Origin: Chroococcidiopsidaceae cyanobacterium CP_BM_RX_35
Lineage (GTDB): Bacteria; Cyanobacteriota; Cyanobacteriia; Cyanobacteriales; Chroococcidiopsidaceae
Reading direction: 5' to 3'
DNA length: 9,762 nucleotides
Assembly (NCBI GenBank): GCA_019242465.1
Contig: JAFAVL010000809.1
Span: 1 to 9,762, forward strand
In this document: in pieces, positions 7,209 to 9,762 of the stretch
Layout: every line of letters begins with the position of its first letter
Numbering within the stretch: position 1 is the first letter of the stretch
Position numbers and translations under genes: made by a program
The notes under the pieces: model-generated
Seen by the model: only the letters and a program-made list of their open reading frames with translations
The model's database searches: none
What the model was told of the DNA's origin: nothing

Positions 7209-8702
7209 ATGAATCAAACTGACCTAGCGTTTACCCCCGCACTAGAACAGGTACAGCTAATTCGCCGCCGTGAAGTGTCACCTTTAGAGTTGGTAGAAGT
7301 ATATCTGGAGCGCATCCAGCGTCTAAATGTGCAACTGGGTAGTTACTTTACAGTGATGGCAGAGCAGGCGATCGCAGATGCCAAAGCTAAGACCGAGCAC
7401 CTGGCGATCACCAAAGAGACATCGGAATTACCACCTTTTTTTGGCGTACCTATCTCAGTGAAAGACCTGAATCCAGTTGCTGGTGTGGTTTGTACATATG
7501 GTAGCCAAGTGTTGCGAGAAACAGTTGCTACCGCCGACGACGGTGTGGTGACGCGGATTAAACAGGCTGGGTTCATTATTTTGGGCAAAACAGCTACACC
7601 TGAATTAGGCTCACTGCCCTACACTGAGCCCCCTGGCTTTCCACCAGCTCGTAACCCCTGGAATTTGGAATACACCCCAGGGGGGTCAAGCGGTGGCGCA
7701 GCGGCATCTGTGGCAGCGGGAATGTGTGCAATTGCTCAAGGTTCTGATGGTGGCGGGTCGATTCGCGGTCCAGCTGCCTGTTGTGGTTTGGTAGGAATTA
7801 AACCAAGCCGAGGTCGGGTGTCCTACGCCCCGGTAGGTGAGCGCCTCAGTGGGATGGCTGCGATTGGTCCTTTGGCTCGTACTGTCGCCGATGCAGCGGC
7901 GCTTTTAGATATTATGTCTGGTTACGTCACTGGCGATCCCTACTGGTTGCCAGACCCAAACCCATCATTTCTCGCCGCTGCCACTCAAGGCAACGCCTGT
8001 GGCAGCTCCGGCACGGCGGTTGGGACGAGGGAGCCTCGTCCCAACCGCCTCGAATCAAGAGCGCAAGCTCAAAAACGGAGTCCTTTACGGATTGCCTTTG
8101 TCACTGCACTGCCACCTTTGGGCGCAGCTGCACCTATATGTCAGCAAGCCGTACACCAGACTGTGCAGCTGTTGTCAGAACTAGGTCATATGGTTGAAGA
8201 AGTTGATTGTCTCGATCTCACTGATTTGATTGAGCCTTTCACCGCTGTCTGGCAAGCTAGCGTAGCTGTTGCTGAGATTCCAGAGGCATTACTGCAACCA
8301 ATGAATCGTTGGCTGCGCTCGCGAACTGGTTCGGCTAGCGATTATCTACGGGCTGTTGCCCAACTCCAAGTCATAGCAAGACGAATTGTGGCAATTTTTG
8401 ATGCAGTAGACGTGTTGATCCTGCCAACTTACATGCATCAGCCGCTCTTAGTGGGTGAATGGGCAAACTTGAGTCCTGAAGAGACATTAGAGAAAATTAT
8501 CCATTGGATTGCTCCCTGTCCACCGTTCAACGCCAGTGGACAACCTGCAATTGCAATTCCTACTGGTTTTGACACCAACGGGTTACCAATTAGCGTGCAA
8601 CTAGTCGGACGTCCGGCGGCTGAAGCCACACTGATTGCTCTAGCAGCTCAAATAGAAGCTGCGAAACCTTGGAACAGCAAGAGACCAATTTTGGCGCTAT
8701 AA
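7209..8702 (+). CDS. Amidase-signature family hydrolase with an in-frame repeat-derived insert
   Basis: Amidase-signature enzyme, 497 residues, predicted cytoplasmic, hydrolysing a carboxamide bond in an unknown substrate. The Ser-cisSer-Lys catalytic triad is intact: Lys85 in VPISVKDL, Ser160 in TPGGSSGGAAAS, and nucleophile Ser184 in GSDGGGSIRGPA. Ser160 and Ser184 are 24 residues apart, as in fatty acid amide hydrolase. The family also includes GatA, but there is no gatB or gatC here and a general amidase is more likely. The ATG at 7209 has an in-frame TAA six bases upstream, so it cannot be extended; no good Shine-Dalgarno site is seen. Oddity: residues 261-288 come from palindromic repeat copy B. 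They sit between SFLAAATQ and the strand PLRIAFVTALPPLG, where I would expect only a short loop, and the frame stays open. The phytase-like gene follows 47 bases later on the same strand and may be co-transcribed. Confidence 0.92.
   Translation: MNQTDLAFTPALEQVQLIRRREVSPLELVEVYLERIQRLNVQLGSYFTVMAEQAIADAKAKTEHLAITKETSELPPFFGVPISVKDLNPVAGVVCTYGSQVLRETVATADDGVVTRIKQAGFIILGKTATPELGSLPYTEPPGFPPARNPWNLEYTPGGSSGGAAASVAAGMCAIAQGSDGGGSIRGPAACCGLVGIKPSRGRVSYAPVGERLSGMAAIGPLARTVADAAALLDIMSGYVTGDPYWLPDPNPSFLAAATQGNACGSSGTAVGTREPRPNRLESRAQAQKRSPLRIAFVTALPPLGAAAPICQQAVHQTVQLLSELGHMVEEVDCLDLTDLIEPFTAVWQASVAVAEIPEALLQPMNRWLRSRTGSASDYLRAVAQLQVIARRIVAIFDAVDVLILPTYMHQPLLVGEWANLSPEETLEKIIHWIAPCPPFNASGQPAIAIPTGFDTNGLPISVQLVGRPAAEATLIALAAQIEAAKPWNSKRPILAL
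7368..7375. repeat. HIP1 octamer
   Basis: GCGATCGC, the highly iterated palindrome of many cyanobacterial genomes, inside the amidase gene. It helps place the organism. Confidence 0.8.
7985..8072 (+). repeat. Modular palindromic repeat, copy B (inside the amidase gene)
   Basis: The left end (7985-8012) and right end TCAAGAGCGCAAGCTCAA (8055-8072) match copy A. The core is a perfect inverted repeat with 16-base arms (8015-8030 and 8034-8049) and a GAG loop. CTCAA at 7984-7988 and 8068-8072 forms direct repeats 84 bases apart, exactly 28 codons, so the element is read through as residues 261-288 (GNACGSSGTAVGTREPRPNR then LESRAQAQ). Low-complexity, polar and proline/arginine-rich coding is what one expects from a recruited repeat, not from the amidase fold. 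Confidence 0.85.
8015..8049. repeat. Perfect 16-base inverted repeat (hairpin core of copy B)
   Basis: GGCGGTTGGGACGAGG pairs perfectly with CCTCGTCCCAACCGCC across the three-base loop GAG. In the amidase mRNA this would be a very stable stem in the middle of the coding region. The tip GAGGGAGCCTC is shared with copy C. Confidence 0.9.
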
Positions 8703-8731
8703 ATGTCTACACTTTTTACAGGTCAAGAGAT

Positions 8732-8737
8732 AGGAGG
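8732..8737 (+). promoter_or_regulatory. Ribosome binding site of the phytase-like gene
   Basis: AGGAGG lies 12 bases before the ATG at 8750, a strong match at slightly long spacing. It lies in the 47-base gap after the amidase. Confidence 0.5.
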
Positions 8738-8749
8738 AAGCAAGGGCGA

Positions 8750-9762
8750 ATGAGTAAATACAGATCTATTTTAGTGTTATTGCTAAGCCTCATCGCGCTT
8801 TCTATCTTCAGCACATCCTGCGCCTACCCAGCACTTGCACGAGATCGCGTGTTTCTTGACCTATCTCTAGACTTTTTAGGAGAGTACAGGCTGCCAAATC
8901 CGCATTTGGACACGCCAGTCGAAGGATTGACAGCAATCACCTATGACCGACAGCGCGATCGCTTCTATGCTTTGAGTGATGACGCTAGCCAATTTGCCCC
9001 GGCTCGATTCTACACCCTTAAACTGACCCTAAATGCTGCTGATACCGAAAAAATCGGTATTCAGAAAGTTGATGTAGAGTCTGTCACTTTTCTAACTGAC
9101 AAAGATGGCAAAACCTATGCCAAAGGCACTATTGTTCCTGAAGGTATTGCCTTATCTCCCCAACAAACCGTATTTATTTCCACTGGCATCACCCCATCTA
9201 TACAAGAATTCGATCTAACTACTGGGAAGCTGCTCAGTAGCCTACCCATACCAGAGCGCTATCTACCTGATGCTGCCAATGAGGCTGAACGTACCAGAGG
9301 TGTTCAAGACGCCAATACATTTGCTTCCTTAACCCTGAATCCTACTGGTACCATCCCTGCCAGTGGGGAACCGATTCGCTTATTTACTGCTACTAAATCT
9401 GCTTTGGTGCAAGATCGAGAGCCACCTAATTCAGAACTGGGAGCCAAATCTCGTTTCTTGCACTACTTAATCGGCTATGGACCACCTGTCCTGATTGCCG
9501 AGCATCTCTATCTAATAGAGCCTCCTAATGAGGCAGCAAAAGGCTTGGTAGAATTATTAGCTTTAGATCAAGGCGGTCACTTCCTCAGTTTAGAGCGCTC
9601 TAAAGGTCGTTCGGGCTTCGATATTCAGTTGTTTCAAATGACAACTGGTGGGGCAACTGATACATCTAGAATTGACAGTCTCAAGGGTTCACTCAACGTT
9701 CCGCCGGAGGCAGCTCCGGCGGCTGCGTTGAGCAAGCTCAATGGCATTCGACCAGTCAAGAA
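8750..9762 (+). CDS. Exported phytase-like esterase-family protein (3' end cut off)
   Basis: The first 337 codons are present; the gene runs past the right edge. The N-terminus MSKYRSILVLLLSLIALSIF is a clear Sec signal. Cleavage after YPALA (near residue 30) would give a periplasmic or secreted protein; Cys24 in STSC could instead be a weak lipobox. The mature part reads like the cyanobacterial 'esterase-like activity of phytase' family (Phytase-like domain), a beta-propeller-type fold: PVEGLTAITYDRQRDRFYALSDD (about 56-78; the EGLTA...YALSDD pattern is the family hallmark), GTIVPEGIALSP, FISTGITPSIQEFDLTTGKL and LEHHLFL-like AEHLYLIEP later on. The substrate is unknown and true phytase activity is not implied. 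The ATG at 8750 is backed by AGGAGG. Residues 316-330 appear to be a 15-codon insert from repeat copy D. It may share a transcript with the amidase. Confidence 0.82.
   Translation, partial: MSKYRSILVLLLSLIALSIFSTSCAYPALARDRVFLDLSLDFLGEYRLPNPHLDTPVEGLTAITYDRQRDRFYALSDDASQFAPARFYTLKLTLNAADTEKIGIQKVDVESVTFLTDKDGKTYAKGTIVPEGIALSPQQTVFISTGITPSIQEFDLTTGKLLSSLPIPERYLPDAANEAERTRGVQDANTFASLTLNPTGTIPASGEPIRLFTATKSALVQDREPPNSELGAKSRFLHYLIGYGPPVLIAEHLYLIEPPNEAAKGLVELLALDQGGHFLSLERSKGRSGFDIQLFQMTTGGATDTSRIDSLKGSLNVPPEAAPAAALSKLNGIRPVK
8955..8962. repeat. HIP1 octamer
   Basis: Second GCGATCGC in the window, in the early part of the phytase-like gene. Two copies in under 10 kb fits a cyanobacterium. Confidence 0.8.
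9692..9741 (+). repeat. Modular palindromic repeat, copy D (inside the phytase-like gene)
   Basis: A nested inverted repeat: outer arms CTCAACG (9692-9698) and CGTTGAG (9726-9732), inner arms CCGCCGGAG (9701-9709) and CTCCGGCGG (9714-9722), loop GCAG. It shares GGCAGCTCCGGC (9709-9720) with copy B (8001-8012) and the terminal GCAAGCTCAA (9732-9741) with copies A and B. CTCAA at 9692 and 9737 is a direct repeat 45 bases apart, exactly 15 codons. The frame continues through VPPEAAPAAALSKLN into the host protein (GIRPVKK). Confidence 0.75.

Noticed and set aside
8015..8049. Intrinsic terminator inside the amidase gene
   Set aside because: The 16-base stem is strong, but no T run follows and the reading frame continues through it to the conserved C-terminal part; better explained as a repeat element.
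7209..8702. gatA (glutamyl-tRNA amidotransferase subunit A)
   Set aside because: The amidase signature is shared, but there is no gatB or gatC nearby and the C-terminal part reads as a general amidase; no gene symbol is justified.

Overview
The window looks like a piece of cyanobacterial chromosome. Three observations point there: a gcvT-gcvH-gcvP cluster whose proteins read like cyanobacterial glycine decarboxylase subunits, two HIP1 octamers (GCGATCGC at 7368-7375 and 8955-8962), and several short palindrome-rich repeats of the kind scattered through filamentous and Chroococcidiopsis-like cyanobacterial genomes. The genus cannot be fixed from the sequence alone. There are no rRNA or tRNA genes, CRISPR arrays, transposases or phage genes.

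Layout. On the minus strand at the left edge lies the start of a zinc-ribbon, single-membrane-span protein that looks like an anchored solute-binding protein (1-377, cut by the edge). Upstream of it on the same strand is a 391-residue helical protein of unknown function (491-1666). A gene-poor stretch of about 530 bases follows (1667-2199). It holds one palindromic repeat, a pair of 9-base direct repeats and a short unrecognised open frame. The minus-strand glycine cleavage cluster fills 2200-6908 in transcription order gcvT, gcvH, gcvP. GcvP decarboxylates glycine, GcvH carries the aminomethyl group on its lipoyl lysine, and GcvT passes it to tetrahydrofolate. The L-protein is not in the window. 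In cyanobacteria this system recycles photorespiratory glycine and supplies one-carbon units. Diverging to the right are an amidase-signature hydrolase (7209-8702) and, 47 bases after it, an exported phytase-like esterase-family protein (8750 to the edge).

The most interesting signal is a family of small modular palindromic elements at four places: 1773-1867 (intergenic), 5243-5348 (between gcvH and gcvP), 7985-8072 (inside the amidase) and 9692-9741 (inside the phytase-like gene). They share end modules and hairpin modules but differ internally. The two copies inside genes lie between CTCAA direct repeats spaced 84 and 45 bases apart, both multiples of three, so both reading frames stay open and the proteins appear to carry extra segments of 28 and 15 residues. 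This resembles in principle the protein-inserted palindromic elements of Rickettsia, here in a cyanobacterial setting.
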